NCBI GenBank assembly: GCA_001939145.1
Contig: LSRX01000254.1
Coordinates: 30,843 to 94,842 of the forward strand
Direction of reading: 5' to 3'
DNA: 64,000 bases
DNA from: Symbiodinium microadriaticum
Taxonomy: Eukaryota > Sar > Dinophyceae > Suessiales > Symbiodiniaceae
Below, piece after piece: positions 45,683-57,700 of the stretch. The first letter of the stretch is position 1, and each line of letters begins with the position of its first letter. Under the pieces are notes generated by a model, which was given only the letters and a program-made list of their open reading frames with translations, was not told the origin of the DNA and searched no databases. A program made the position numbers and the translations under genes.

Positions 45683-48308
45683 TACCCAGAAGGCCAAGGA
45701 TGACCTCCCGTTCCACAGCCCAAGTCCCTGAACCCCTGCCCCAGGTCGGAGTTGGGCATAGACCTTAAAATTCATACCTCAGTTTACGAGCCTCTAAATC
45801 TCAAGGCCTCTATAAGAAGAATAATAATGATAGCCATAGTAATAATGATAATAATAATGATAATAAGTTTACGAAAAAACCCAGCATTCCCCAAGCTTTC
45901 ACTCCGAGACCCTCATGATGGCCCTGCTTGGCATCTAAAGTACTGCGTGAGCATTGGCCACGTTATGTTACCGCCTTCTTGGGGAGAGCCTCGGCGAAGG
46001 TGCGAAACCGAATGATTTTGCATGTAGCCTTTCGGGATTGTGGTGTGGAATCGAGGGTCCAGGAGGACTGGTATGCCATCGCGTTTATTGGTGGGGCGGA
46101 ACAGAGCATGAAGGTGAAGACGGTGATGATGACACAATGGTGGTAATTGTTACGATCGCGCTTGGTAAAGCACTTTGGCAGCTAGATTATCTGCGCTGTT
46201 GCCTGCAACGGTTGTCAGTCAACATTAGATAACACAAAGTTTAGATGACCCATGCGGCCACTTCTATTCTGTATCGCTTCGCAAGGAATTTGACTGTGCA
46301 TGTTGCTAGTAGTACGGTCAACACCAGCTGTGTCGTTCTTGCAGACTGCAGTGCTGCACAACCTGAAGAAAAGTCATTTGTACCACTTACCTTCATTGGC
46401 AATCGCTAGACTCAGGCTGCTATTCCCCTTACTACTGCTATCCGATATGTCCTCACCCACACATATGACCAGTAACCCAAAGCTCAAAACATCGAACATC
46501 AATAAATGCGGTTGAAAGCTCCCTAAACCCGAAACCCCAACAACAAACCCTAAACCCTAAACCCTCTCCTATCCCCGGACTTCGAAGAATACTACTGCAA
46601 GCTTGAAGTTGGGTCACTGCACAGCCCGGGGGTGCCATGGCTTGGAATCGTCTCAGCGCCCGGTGCCAGGGAAGGCTCAGGCCCGAATTGCTTACTAGCA
46701 CACGGGGCCCCTAATGGCCTAAACTTTAAACCCTAAACCGTCTTGCTGATTAGGGCTTAGGGTTCAGGGTCTGGGGTTTAAGCTTTAGGGTTCGGGGTTA
46801 AGGAATGAGTCACCAAGACTTTGTGCTGTTAGTACGGAATATCAGATTTTAAATGATGCCGGCTACTTCTGGAGTCTTGCCATGCTGAAGTTCACCCTTC
46901 CTGATGTAGGAGGACTTCTCTAGCAGCAATAGACAAGAGACCCTACATCCCTGAGCCTGAAATCCTAAATCCTTAGGAAATCTGGCCAGGTAAACTTAGA
47001 AAAGAAACCCTGCACCCAATAGTCCTAGGTCCTAAATCCCAAATCTCCCAGATTCCAAACATCCAATTCAATGCTCAATCGTTAACCTGTGTGTTCATGT
47101 AGTGATTACTTAAAGCATCCCGAAAACGTCTAAAGGTTTCCGACTCTACCACTAACCCAAACATTGCGACGGACCTTGGAAGTCAAGCCCGTCTCCGGGC
47201 ACCGGCCGCCGAACCATGGACAAAAAGCCGCTGCCGAGCCGAATGCAACGCCTGTCTAAACCCCTTCCTCGGAAACGTCTAGCCTTGTTAGGGTGTAGGG
47301 CCTTAGGCTTTAGGATTCTGGGGTCTTCTATGATCTAGAGATAGGACCTTCGGGTTGGGACCTTAGGGATTTGAGGTCCTGTATCCACAGCTAGGATACC
47401 TGCACTTCGCATCCATGCCTTGCTCTATCCGGCCGGCAGCTTGGCATTGAGATTACTGGCGCACGCACTGAAGTCCCACAGCACCAGGCACAAACAGGAC
47501 ACCTAGCTTCCTAGTCTTCGCGGTTGATGGTTCAGGCATGGTAGGAATTCGTGTCGTGGATCAGAGTACTTCTTCATGGCTGAAAGTTTGTTGCTTTAAC
47601 CCTCAAGTCAGACTGAACAACGGCGCCATGGCTTCCGCACCCACTACGCCAAACCCAGTAGAAGCTGCAGATTACTGCAAGCCCCTCGTGGCCACTTCTC
47701 CTGCTGACTAAAATGCCCTAAGACCCGGATCTCTAAACTCTTATGGTAACCCTTTATGGATCCCCTACAGGAGCCCTTCAAGGAACCTCTCGGGTTTAGG
47801 GTTTAAAGCACATGACAAGGGCGGCTCTTGGGGCCTCGGGCCTCCGCCTCCCGCAAGTCGACTCAGTAAGCTCTTCTTGAGGCCTCCTATACCGGGTGTC
47901 GATTTCAACAGCCCCCCCCAAAAAAAAAAGCAATTTAGAGTTAGGATATTAAACAGCCCGGAGATCATTTGTAGTTACTTCTCACTTTATCAAACAAGTC
48001 GGCAAGTTAAAATCACCCCAAATCGGTACCTACTGTGTAAAGTGCCGGGAGGTTCTCGTTCAGGGGCTGAGGGCTTCAGGGTTTCACGGTGTAGGTTTGA
48101 GGGTTTAGAATCATTTTGGGCTTAGGGTATGAGGGCTTAGGGTTTTTAGGGCTGCGGGCTTGGAGGCTTTGGGGTTTAGGGTTGGCCGACGAATACATGA
48201 AGGTAACTAGCATGTGACAGAGAAGTTTAGGGTTGTCGGGCTTACGGTTTGGGATTTAGGATTTAGGGCTTTAGGGCTTTAGGTCTTGAGGTTAACATAG
48301 GGTTTTAC
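45683..48308. other. Spacer or introns with few repeats; one exon candidate
   Basis: Has fewer telomere-like units than elsewhere. At 46695-46620 the minus strand reads SNSGLSLPWHRALRRFQAMA up to a GTGACC donor after acceptor TGTGCTAG, a reasonable exon candidate. 45928-46146 is open on both strands with no recognised domain. Confidence 0.4.
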
Positions 48309-48779
48309 GTAATTGACGGCATGGGGTGGGTGAAATGCTGGGATGACCCTCGACGGTCGAACCAGTGCTGAAATCAAAACAAGCTCAAACCCTTCATTCA
48401 AAAACTAAACTCACAACCCAAAACCGGGAGACACAACAAACCCAACCCACACCTTACCTCTAGCTCAACACCCCCCAAACCGAGCCAACTTCGTAGCTGT
48501 GGGGCCTTCAGTTTCGGCTGACGGTCCTGGTAGAATGGCTGAATTTGCTCGATCGCTCCCTCAAGAGAATGCCCCAAAAACTGACTTTTAGGGATGTACA
48601 GTTTTCAGACGTGAAATTTTAGGCTCAGGGTTGTTTTAGGGTGTTGTCTAGGGTGAAGGGCTCGCCACTGCAAGCTCTAGGCTTCCGTAGCGACAGGTCT
48701 GGGCGCTCACGTTACCCTAAGCCGTGTGAAATGATATGTGAGCATTGCTATTTCTCTAGGCTCCTGTACCGCCGCAAAG
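48309..48779 (-). CDS. Three-exon gene segment, unknown product
   Basis: Exon 48779-48716 (one leading base, FAAVQEPREIAMLTYHFTRL, donor GTAACG), exon 48559-48458 (34 codons, GAIEQIQPFYQDRQPKLKAP then QLRSWLGLGGVELE, donor GTAAGG) and exon 48367-48309 (acceptor TTGTTTTGATTTCAG, HWFDRRGSSQHFTHPMPSI, donor GTAAAA). Phases match at both junctions and splice sites are near consensus. The protein is helical and charged. No family recognised. Confidence 0.57.
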
Positions 48780-48982
48780 CTTAACGGCTTTGGGCTTCAA
48801 GGTTTAGGCCACTTTAGGCTTTGGGATTCAAGATCCAGCAGCCCTAAAATCCTGCACTCTAAAATTTTAGAGATGTGAAGAATTAGCAAAGCAAATATCT
48901 CGCGGTCTGGTCGCGGTTGATGTTTAGAGTTTAGGGTTTAGGGTATTGCGCCAACAGATACCCGAATACTCTATTCGAGTTG

Positions 48983-49180
48983 TCAACACCAGCAGCAGTG
49001 GCAAATCGACTGCCCTTGACAGCTTGGCGCTAGTACAGGTAGAAGTAGCAGTAGAAATAGTAGCAGTCGTCGTCGTGGCAGCGGTCGTAGTAGAAACTTA
49101 GTAGTAGTATTAGTAGTAGTAGTAGTAGTAGTAGCAGCAGCAGCAGCAGTAGTAGCAGTAGCAGTGCCAGCAATTAGGAG
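48983..49180. repeat. Trinucleotide (AGT/AGC)n run
   Basis: Imperfect GTA/GCA triplet tract giving Thr- and Ala-rich frames on the minus strand. A coding role cannot be excluded because a coding-like stretch (ANPPGVRKEIERDNDPLRRR) precedes it. Confidence 0.85.
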
Positions 49181-49800
49181 CCGTCGCCTCAGTGGGTCGT
49201 TGTCGCGTTCTATCTCCTTCCTTACTCCCGGTGGGTTTGCTTTCTCTTGAATATGGGGTTTGTTTTTGAACACCTTAATATGGGGTTTAGGGTTTAGGGT
49301 TTACTCCAGCGGAAAACTGGTTCAGGGGCACTTGAGGGCTTTGCTGCCAGATTTGTCTTGCGCAACTGGCAAACAAAAGTGAGACTCGGTCCACTCCCGA
49401 CACCAGGGCCGGAAGTGGGAAGCAAAAAAAAACCGGAATCCCAGGAACTCCAACTGCTTAGAATGGAGTCCTAGGGGAGACCATCCCTCACGCTACATGC
49501 ACAGCCTTCGAGTTTAGGTGCCCCAAGCTCTCTAGATGGTAAGAAACCCGCAAGCCCTGAGTAGTCTAAGCCCATGAAACTCCAAACCCTTAACCATTGA
49601 AGCCCGAACGAACCTGAGCCCTGAAACTCAAACCCAAAACTCGCGACCTCAAGTCCAAAATCCCAAACCCCGAGTTAACCCCCGAACCCCCGTCTCAAAA
49701 ACACGCGTTTGGCATCCCCACTCTGCGTCATCTTCTGAGGTCCTACATACCTGACCCACTATTGACAAATTGAGGACAATAACGATCCCATGAAGGCTAC

Positions 49801-49899
49801 CCTGCGCCCGTACTGTGCGGGGTCTTTAGAGTGCGGGCGTGTAGGGCTAAGGGTTGAACTGATGGAGATTATAGGGGTTCTTGGCTTAGAGGCAAGGTC
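49801..49899 (-). CDS. Candidate exon, 33 codons, phase 0/0
   Basis: After acceptor GGTTACGCAG the minus strand reads DLASKPRTPIISISSTLSPT and on through HSKDPAQYGRR to donor GTAGCC. Ser/Thr/Pro-rich, probably disordered. Product unknown. Confidence 0.42.
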
Positions 49900-50894
49900 C
49901 TGCGTAACCCTAAATTCTAAAGCTATGATAGAATGACAGGCATCTTTGTAGCAAGAGCACGGGATATCCTGACAACGTAACACCGGAAAGAGACCGTGAA
50001 GGCGATATCCCCATCTACCATTATCATTATCACTATTGTTCTTATTAGCATTAACGTAGTACTAGTATTATTGTTATGATGTAAAGTTTTACTATCATTA
50101 GTATTTTTGTACTATTATATTATGATTAGTAGCACTATATTGTTAGTCCACATTAATACCAATTTGACCAGAAAGGTGGCTGTAGCTTACATGTGGGATT
50201 GGCCTCCTCAGCGTAGTGCCAGCAACAGACAACAGATTTATGTGATTTCTGGCAGCAGCACCTTCAAGCAGGTGTTTTTAGTGAAGGTGCCGTCCAGCTT
50301 CTCACTTCGGTTCCTTGGCAGAAGCACGGAGCGGAATTACTCTGCGTCATGATCTATTGCGATTCTCGTAACTATTTCGAATAAGTTAGCATTGCAGACC
50401 GTATTCGTACTGCTGGCCCCAGTGCAACTTACAATCGTAGCAGCGAGGATACCAATGTGTCGTCGCAGCGGCAGCAGTCCTACCGAATGCTGTAGCTGCT
50501 AAATACGACGCCGATTCAGTTCAGAGTAGCTAGCTCGGCCCCCACCCGAAAATAAAACATTATCTGAGAGACCTCTTCGAACCAAATGACAAGCGACGGA
50601 GCTCTGCAATGCCGCATAGCAGCTCTATACACACCTCGTCAAACCTTATCGAAACCTATGAAATGAAAAAAAGTCACGAGCCTAGAAGACCCAGGAAACT
50701 TCAACAGTCGTTGCATGGCTATTTCTCAGACACTGATACGGTAGTACTGCTGGAACGCCGAACACAGGCCTTTCAAAGCCTGCAGAGATGTCAGGCCCTC
50801 TGAAGTTCCATCATGCTAACTAAGCCTTGAAGATGCGTCCCAGCTTCAACCCTGGACCCTAAACCCTAAACCCTGGACCTATGCCCTGGCCTCA

Positions 50895-51411
50895 GGCCAG
50901 TGATCCGTTGCCAGCCGGCACCTTCATACCACCGCGCATCATCTGCAAGAACTCCTGGTGGTTTCGAGCAGCGAGTTTACCATCTGTATCAACTCGCGAA
51001 GACAACTTCAGGTAGTATATAGACGAAACAAAAGACAAAAAGCATAAGCTGATCCGATATCCTATCCAGGTAGCTAGCTTGGTAAACAAGAGACTAATTG
51101 CAGAATCAGCCTTGGCTGCCATCAGCTGCCAAGTTGCTTAAGATGAACCTTCCGTTAGGTGCACCGGAAAATATGCCTAAGATCGATCTTCCCACTAAAC
51201 CCCTATAGAGCCCAAAGTAAACCCTAAACCCTTATAAATCCTAAACCCAAAATCCTAAACCCTAAACCTAAACCCTAAACCTTAACCCTAAACGGCCCTA
51301 AACCTTAACCCGAAACCCTAACCCGAAACCATGCAACTGCCCGCTGTCGTTGGTGCTTGTCTCCATGAGCCGGGCGAGGTGTTCGGCCCTCGGGCCTCCG
51401 TCAACCCAAAG
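50895..51411 (-). CDS. Possible C-terminal exons of an EF-hand protein
   Basis: Near 51411-51335 the minus strand reads AEHLARLMETSTNDSGQLHG. After acceptor AACCACCAG at about 50957 it reads EFLQMMRGGMKVPAGNGSLA and stops (TGA). Together they resemble the end of a calmodulin- or CDPK-type EF-hand (N-D-S-G-x-L ... E-F-x-x-M-M), but the first ligand position is Ser and one residue of the loop is missing at the junction. The phase could not be settled. If correct, these would be the last exons of the gene whose earlier exons lie beyond the retrotransposon. Confidence 0.33.
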
Positions 51412-51720
51412 CCTCAACCCTTGGTAGGTTTTAGGGCTTAGGGTTTAGGGTGTAGGGTTTAAGATTTAGGATTTAGGGTTGAGGATTTAGGGTTTGGGGT
51501 TTAGGGTTGAGGATTTAACTCGGGTTAGTCCGAAAATCATGAGCCCTATCAGCACGCATACGAAAGGAGGTCTGACTGACATGTTGGGCTGAACCTCAGA
51601 GGGCCTTTTCTAACTCTGACTGCTGAGCTCACAGTGCTGCAAGGATCTGTACAAGTACTCAAAGGTACCCTGCTAGTCGGGTGTGCTCGTCAGGTTACTG
51701 TCGTTGTGTCTTTGAATTCT

Positions 51721-54700
51721 TCATGCGGTGCCCTGCTCGCTACGCTCCTCTTTTGAGGATGAGCTACTTGCAGTTGGCACAGGCTTGCGGTAGCGTTTGG
51801 CTTCGTGGACTTGGGAATACATGCCTTTCATGGCTTCAAGTAAAGCATCTCTTGACACTTTGCCCTTCGTGAGAGCGTCCGCGATCATGTCTCTCGTGTC
51901 GCACCATGTCACCACATTCGGAATGTGCCGACACATCAAGTCGCGTAGCCATGCCAGATGGGAATACAAAGTCTTTTCGGCAGGTGGCTTAGGACTTATG
52001 GCTGTCAAAGCATGGTAGAGGTTCATCGCATCTACCACCAACTCTGATTCCATGGAAAAGCCACCGTGTTCGCGTAAACTGCGAGCCTCGTCACTAGTTA
52101 GTGGTCCTGTTTGCACCTCGTGAAGCGTGTATAGCCATGGCACTAGGTTGTCGACCGTCCCGACAGCTGCTAAGGTTTCTGAAGAAAAGGTACTCCTAGT
52201 AACCAGACGAAGGCTTTGAGATTGGGCTTCCAAAAGGTGGCATACAGATTTGCCATCTCGCACTCCCAACCGTAGTACTGCGGTTCCTCGCATTCCGTAG
52301 CCTTTACTGTCGCTTTCTTTGTCAAACGAAGCATCCGAGTATGCAACGAGGTGACGGCTACACTTCATGTTCGGGAAACGCAGTTTGCATTTTTGTTTCT
52401 GCAGTGCAGCCAGCAGCAAGTTGAGACGGCGCACATGCAGATTCAAGGGGTTGGAAGTGCGGCGCTGCAGTGCTATGACAAACACTGATGCCCAAGCTTG
52501 GGACATCAAGGCGTAGGCAACAGCTCCCAGGAGGCTCTGATAGAGCCCTTTCACGGCCTCACTGCAGGGCTCATTGCTATTCCTTCCCGTCAGTTCTGGG
52601 TGACGGATAGCTTTCATGGCACTGATGTACTCGTCTTGGTCCATTTCTATGGATCCGTCCGGTAATCGTGTATGCCTGAGTCCGCAGTTAGTGAAGCAGT
52701 TTTCACTGAAAGTCAATTTTCCGAAGCCTGATTCAAGATGAGTTACCAAAGCATCCACTTCATGAGGTTCCCCTGCGACTTTTAAATCGTCAACGTGTTT
52801 AGCGAGCATCAACACGATCCGACCGTCTTTGAGCTTGACTTCGAGTTCGCTGTCGTACAGCGTCGGAGTTAGCCCTATCTTGGGATGCCGGGTATACTTC
52901 GCGAGTTTGAGAGCAAAGGCTCTCGGTGCATCCTTGCAGCCGGTTCCCGGCTTGATACACCGGAGAACTTCTGTTCTCTCGTCGAAGTCCTCATATCCTG
53001 GTAGCTGGCGCAGCAAGGCTCCACTGCCAGGCGGAAGTGTGAAGCAAACGTCGCGTTCGTCTTCGCCTGTCAGTTCGTGTATTTCGCGATACGTGAGGCC
53101 TTGCAGAAACGCTTTGTTTATGTCCAACGCAATGAACTTCCAGGTGGGATGCAGTGCGGCCTCGCTGCACAGGCATCGTTGTGATTGGCGCGAGGCTGTT
53201 GCTGCGTGGGATTCAAGCTCGTGAGCCTGAAGGTCCTTGAAGCCTCTGAGCGCCAGCCGCATACGAATGATGCGCTTGTCAGCTCCTGAGGCATCTTTGA
53301 GAACCTTCCACTTTGCAACGAACTTTGAGTCCATCACGTTGTGAGCACCCTTTCTCGGTGTCCTTTCAAAGCATTGGTACCCTTCCCAGATCTTAAGTTC
53401 CTCAAGTATCGCGGCCTTGACTGCTTCATCATGCCTTCGGAGTTCCTGCTCTGTAAGCAGGTCGCTCTCACGTTGGATCACTGCATTACGGAAGCCCGAA
53501 GCGTACATGCGAAGCACATATGTCTCTGCCGGCTTAAGAAGACTATCGTCCCCTATAACCTTAGAGAACTCTCTGGTGAACCAAAGCTCTGTAAAGCCAT
53601 TCCCTGATTCGTCATGCTCATTCAAGCGGGCGTACTGGCTTGGGTTGATGCCTAGTTGGTGGTGTTGGATGTAGACATCTTCCACGGGTTCAAGCTCTAC
53701 TGGTGGCATGTACAGGGTGTTGCGGGTGTCGTAAGAAGGCTCGCTAGACTGCTCTAAGGTTTCAACCTTATCTAGCTGGAAAAATATTCTCAATGCTTCT
53801 CTGGCAGCCTCCGACAGGCCAGGTGCTGTTTCGAGGAGTGCAGCATAGGCAACATCCTCTGGTTCCTCTGCTATCACTGACAGCGGTCCATGTGGGGTGT
53901 GCACTGAAGGTGCTGACTCACGTTCGCAGTCAGCGTCTGGAACAAAGTCTTCAGACAGGGACTCGTGAGTTTCTTCGGCGGCATTCTCGGCAGCTTCGGC
54001 GAGTGTGACTTCGTGCTCTGCTGTATGGATTGCCTGGATCACCATGACACGCGGGTAATCCTTACCGAACAAGTCACTTAAGTCTACTTTTGTCCCATCT
54101 AAACTAAGAACCTGAAGGTCTTGCTCAGTGGAGTGCATCCACCACAGGATGGTGGAATGTGAAGCACCTGGCACTGCAGAAAGGCTTTTGGCGCCACGCG
54201 CGAGGCGCGCACCGCTGCACTCGTCCAGTCGCCATACATTCGAAAACAAGTGTTCAAGGGCATGAAGAACCTGAGGGCGTTTCTGTGTGGCTGCAGTGAG
54301 TTCCCACTGGCCTGTGGGTGAAGCAGCAAAACCGAAAAGCTGAGACTGCCCGGGTGAGATCCGTTGAAGTTCTTGTTCTATCAGCGCCAGGCACTCAGTT
54401 CTGCCGCTGCTTGCCCCAACAGTGAGGAAAACAAGAAGGGAATGTCTCACATCTTGTGCTCGGTATGTGCGGTCTACACCCTTTATGTTGACAACAACTT
54501 GACCAGGTTCTACTCTAACTACTCTATGTGGCCCCCACCAACCTGACGCATCCTTGCTGCTGGGCTTGCGGTGGATGTCAATCAGATCACCGTCGTGGTA
54601 CAAGTGTTCTGTAGGGTGCGACGTGCGGGTCCTAGATGCACGAGTCAACTTGGCCATCGTCGTCGCCTGAATCATGGCCTGCAGGGCGGCTGCGCGGACA

Positions 54701-57700
54701 CGTGCCCTTTGGAGTTCACCTCTCTCAGAACTCTCATCAAGGTTAGGAAGGTCTGGGGCATCCAGAGGTGGCAGGAAAGCAGGTTGCCTCCCGAAAACTG
54801 CCTGGAATGGGGTGGAACCCCCAACATGAGTACATGTGTTCCCAGCGAACACAGCCTCGGCAAGGGTGGCCGCGAATGGGTAAACCAACTCTTCACGCTC
54901 CAATTGTTCTTCTATGAGATGCAACGTTCCACGAAGGATCGCCCCCCTACGCTCAACATAGCGGGCGTGTTGTTCGGGGGCTCGCAGTTTTGGTTCAGTG
55001 CCCATTCGGCGAATCCTGTCCATTATCTCCGGTCTCCACAGACCGCCCTCGCCATCACAGATGAGGAACTTTGGCGGCCCAAAGGTGTTGAGCCAGCATG
55101 TGCTGAGAGCTTCGAAAAGGACTTCACCCTCTTTTGACGCGACCGCAGTGGCGGAATGCCATCTGGTTGCTCGGTCCAAGCCATGGAAAATTATGTGCTC
55201 GCGGTAGAAAAGCAGATCCACCTCTAAGTGTTCATTAAAAGCCATACTTACACTTAGGGAATGCTGGGTGTTGGGTTTAGGAGACTGCCATTTCCTGCAC
55301 TCGCGGCATGTCTCGATGACATTGGGAATGAGATCTAAAACTTTGTTGCTTAATCCCGCAGCTCGCAAGATTGCAGTCATGGACTGGCGACCGGCATGCC
55401 ACAGTCGCAGGTGAAGCTTTCGAAGTTCCACAAGTACAGCTCGTTCGCTGCCTGTTCGAAGGACCTTCAGAGATCGGCTGATGTCATATCTCGTCCAGTC
55501 AGCTGGGTTTTCAGGGCCGGATCCTGCTTCCTTGAAGGCTCGGCGAGATCGCGGGCCTCGAGATGCTGAGGGATCAGGTTCAGCTGCAGAGCTCTGCTCA
55601 CCTACAGGCACAGGTGAAGGGAGCATTTCATCGTCTTCTGCAGGGGCCTGTGGCAGATGAATGCCTGGAGGGGACCGGAGTATGTCGGCCAGTTCCTCTG
55701 CAGATACAGGATCTGTCACTTCTAACTCAGGTCGTCCAGGCGGGTGTGCAGCAGAGGAGCTGGGCGCACTTTGCTGTTGATGTCGATCAGCTTCAGCCTC
55801 TTCGGCTTCTCCAAGGTCGCCCCCGCCCGGCAGCTGGGCTTGCAAGTCGGCTCCCGGCGCATCGGACGCAGGCCTAGAGGGAGCGCGTGGGTGCCTTCCC
55901 TTACGCCTGGCTCCTTCGCGGCCTTCCACAATGGCGTGTTTGCAGTCCGGTCCAAAACTGTGTGAGGGGTGTGTGAGTGGACGATGATATTTACAACCAG
56001 GGCAGGTCCATGTGTGTGGCACATCATCCGGAAACTTGCACTGACCACGAACCCGGGTGTGTCTGTCATCGTAACGCGCCTGTCTGCCTCTGCAGCCTGG
56101 GCACTTTCTCCACTGTTCTTCAGAGGGTGCAGGCAATGGCTCATCGGCATGAAGGGGTCCTGGGCCGACTGCTGCGGACGGGAATGCACTCTGGTGTTGC
56201 GAGGATTGGCTATCCGCACTAGCAGTCGTCATGAGATGTAAGCATGTTCGAAGAAGACTCACCCCATCACTGAGGCACTGTGATACCTGCGAGGAAAGCT
56301 GTAACGGACTGCTGTTGAATGAGGGATTATCTGCGAGAAAGACTCTCAGTGGAGAAAGCAACGCAGCGTGGTTTGCACACACATGGCGGTCTGTGTGTCT
56401 GTAACCAGGAACCGTTACTTGCACTGTGGTCGGCATTTGTAGGAAGGATTTCCAAGGTGGGCATTTATAGAGGAAACTGTCTAACAGCTGTTCAGAAATC
56501 AGGAAATTACGAGACTGAAGCTGATAGGCTGCTGCAAGGCTTGCCAACCGGCTGGCTGTGGAGTCTCCGGGATCCGGCGCAGCTATGACCACTAACGGGT
56601 TGTGGTGGTTAAGGTACACCCCTAATTGCTCCTGGTCGTTGGGAGACCCGCTTGCAATTTGTGTTATTGCTTGGCTGGCTTGGAAAGGTGCCTGCACACG
56701 GTGCACAGCTACGGTGACGTAGGCTTGCTTTCCTCCGCCGATATACAAGGTGTCGGTTCCACCGGCGGGCCAAAGCGACATGTGATCCAAGAGGTCATCC
56801 AAACCAGAAGCGATGTAGCATGTACATGGTTGCTGCGCAAGGTCAGGGGCAGCACAGCATCCAAGGATCCATTCGGGTGGCAGTGCATCAGCACACAAGT
56901 ACAATGCGGAATGCTGTCGCAGCCCAGTCTCATCAAGACCGTTGGGCAGGTAGGGGGCCAGACTCTCTAAGCTTGTGCCGCAGTCATCATGATGGTCTTC
57001 AACATAAGTTGGACGTTTGCATGGCTGAAGACCACGGGCTTTTAAGAGTTTGGCACGCTCCTTTTGCTGCATCCTGGCCTCTGTTGGATAGCAGTGGTTT
57101 GGGTTCTCTGAAGTTTGACCCGCTGATGATGATGAAGTTGGATCAGTTTTCCGAGAGCAGCCAGCAGGGCGCACATCGGGCGGAACTGAGGCACTGAAAG
57201 GGCAATTTTGTGACCCTGACAAAGTCCCATTTTGGGCTCCAAAACGTGGGTTTGTCCCGGACCCTGACAAAGTCCCATTTTGGGCTTCAAAACGTGGGTT
57301 TGTCCCGGTCATGTTTCCATTGGCTGCAAAAAGAGGTTCATGATCATCAGCACGGACACCTTTGTGATCACCAACAAGGGCTGCATTTGGTTCGCAGACC
57401 TGTGCAAACGGCGGCGCGACAGTTGGTCCAGGGTTGGTTGTGGTTGTGGCCTCCCCGGGCAGTGCTGTACCAAAGTCACTCCGGGCAGGGAGAAAATCGA
57501 AGGACGAGGAGTCCTTCGCTGCTGGGACTTCGGGAGCCGGGGTGGCAGCTGGGTAGTCGGGTGTGCTTCGTCGAGGAACTGCGTTGTCGAGCCAGCGGGC
57601 CGCAACATGTTGCACCATGGACACGTGCGCCTGACTGCGCATGCGGCGGCTGTGGGGATTGGTGGTCCAATCCAAGACATGGTCACGCTGCGGCTGCACG

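Noticed and set aside
46300..46515. Plus-strand frame with hydrophobic stretch
   Set aside because: No domain or splice-site support.
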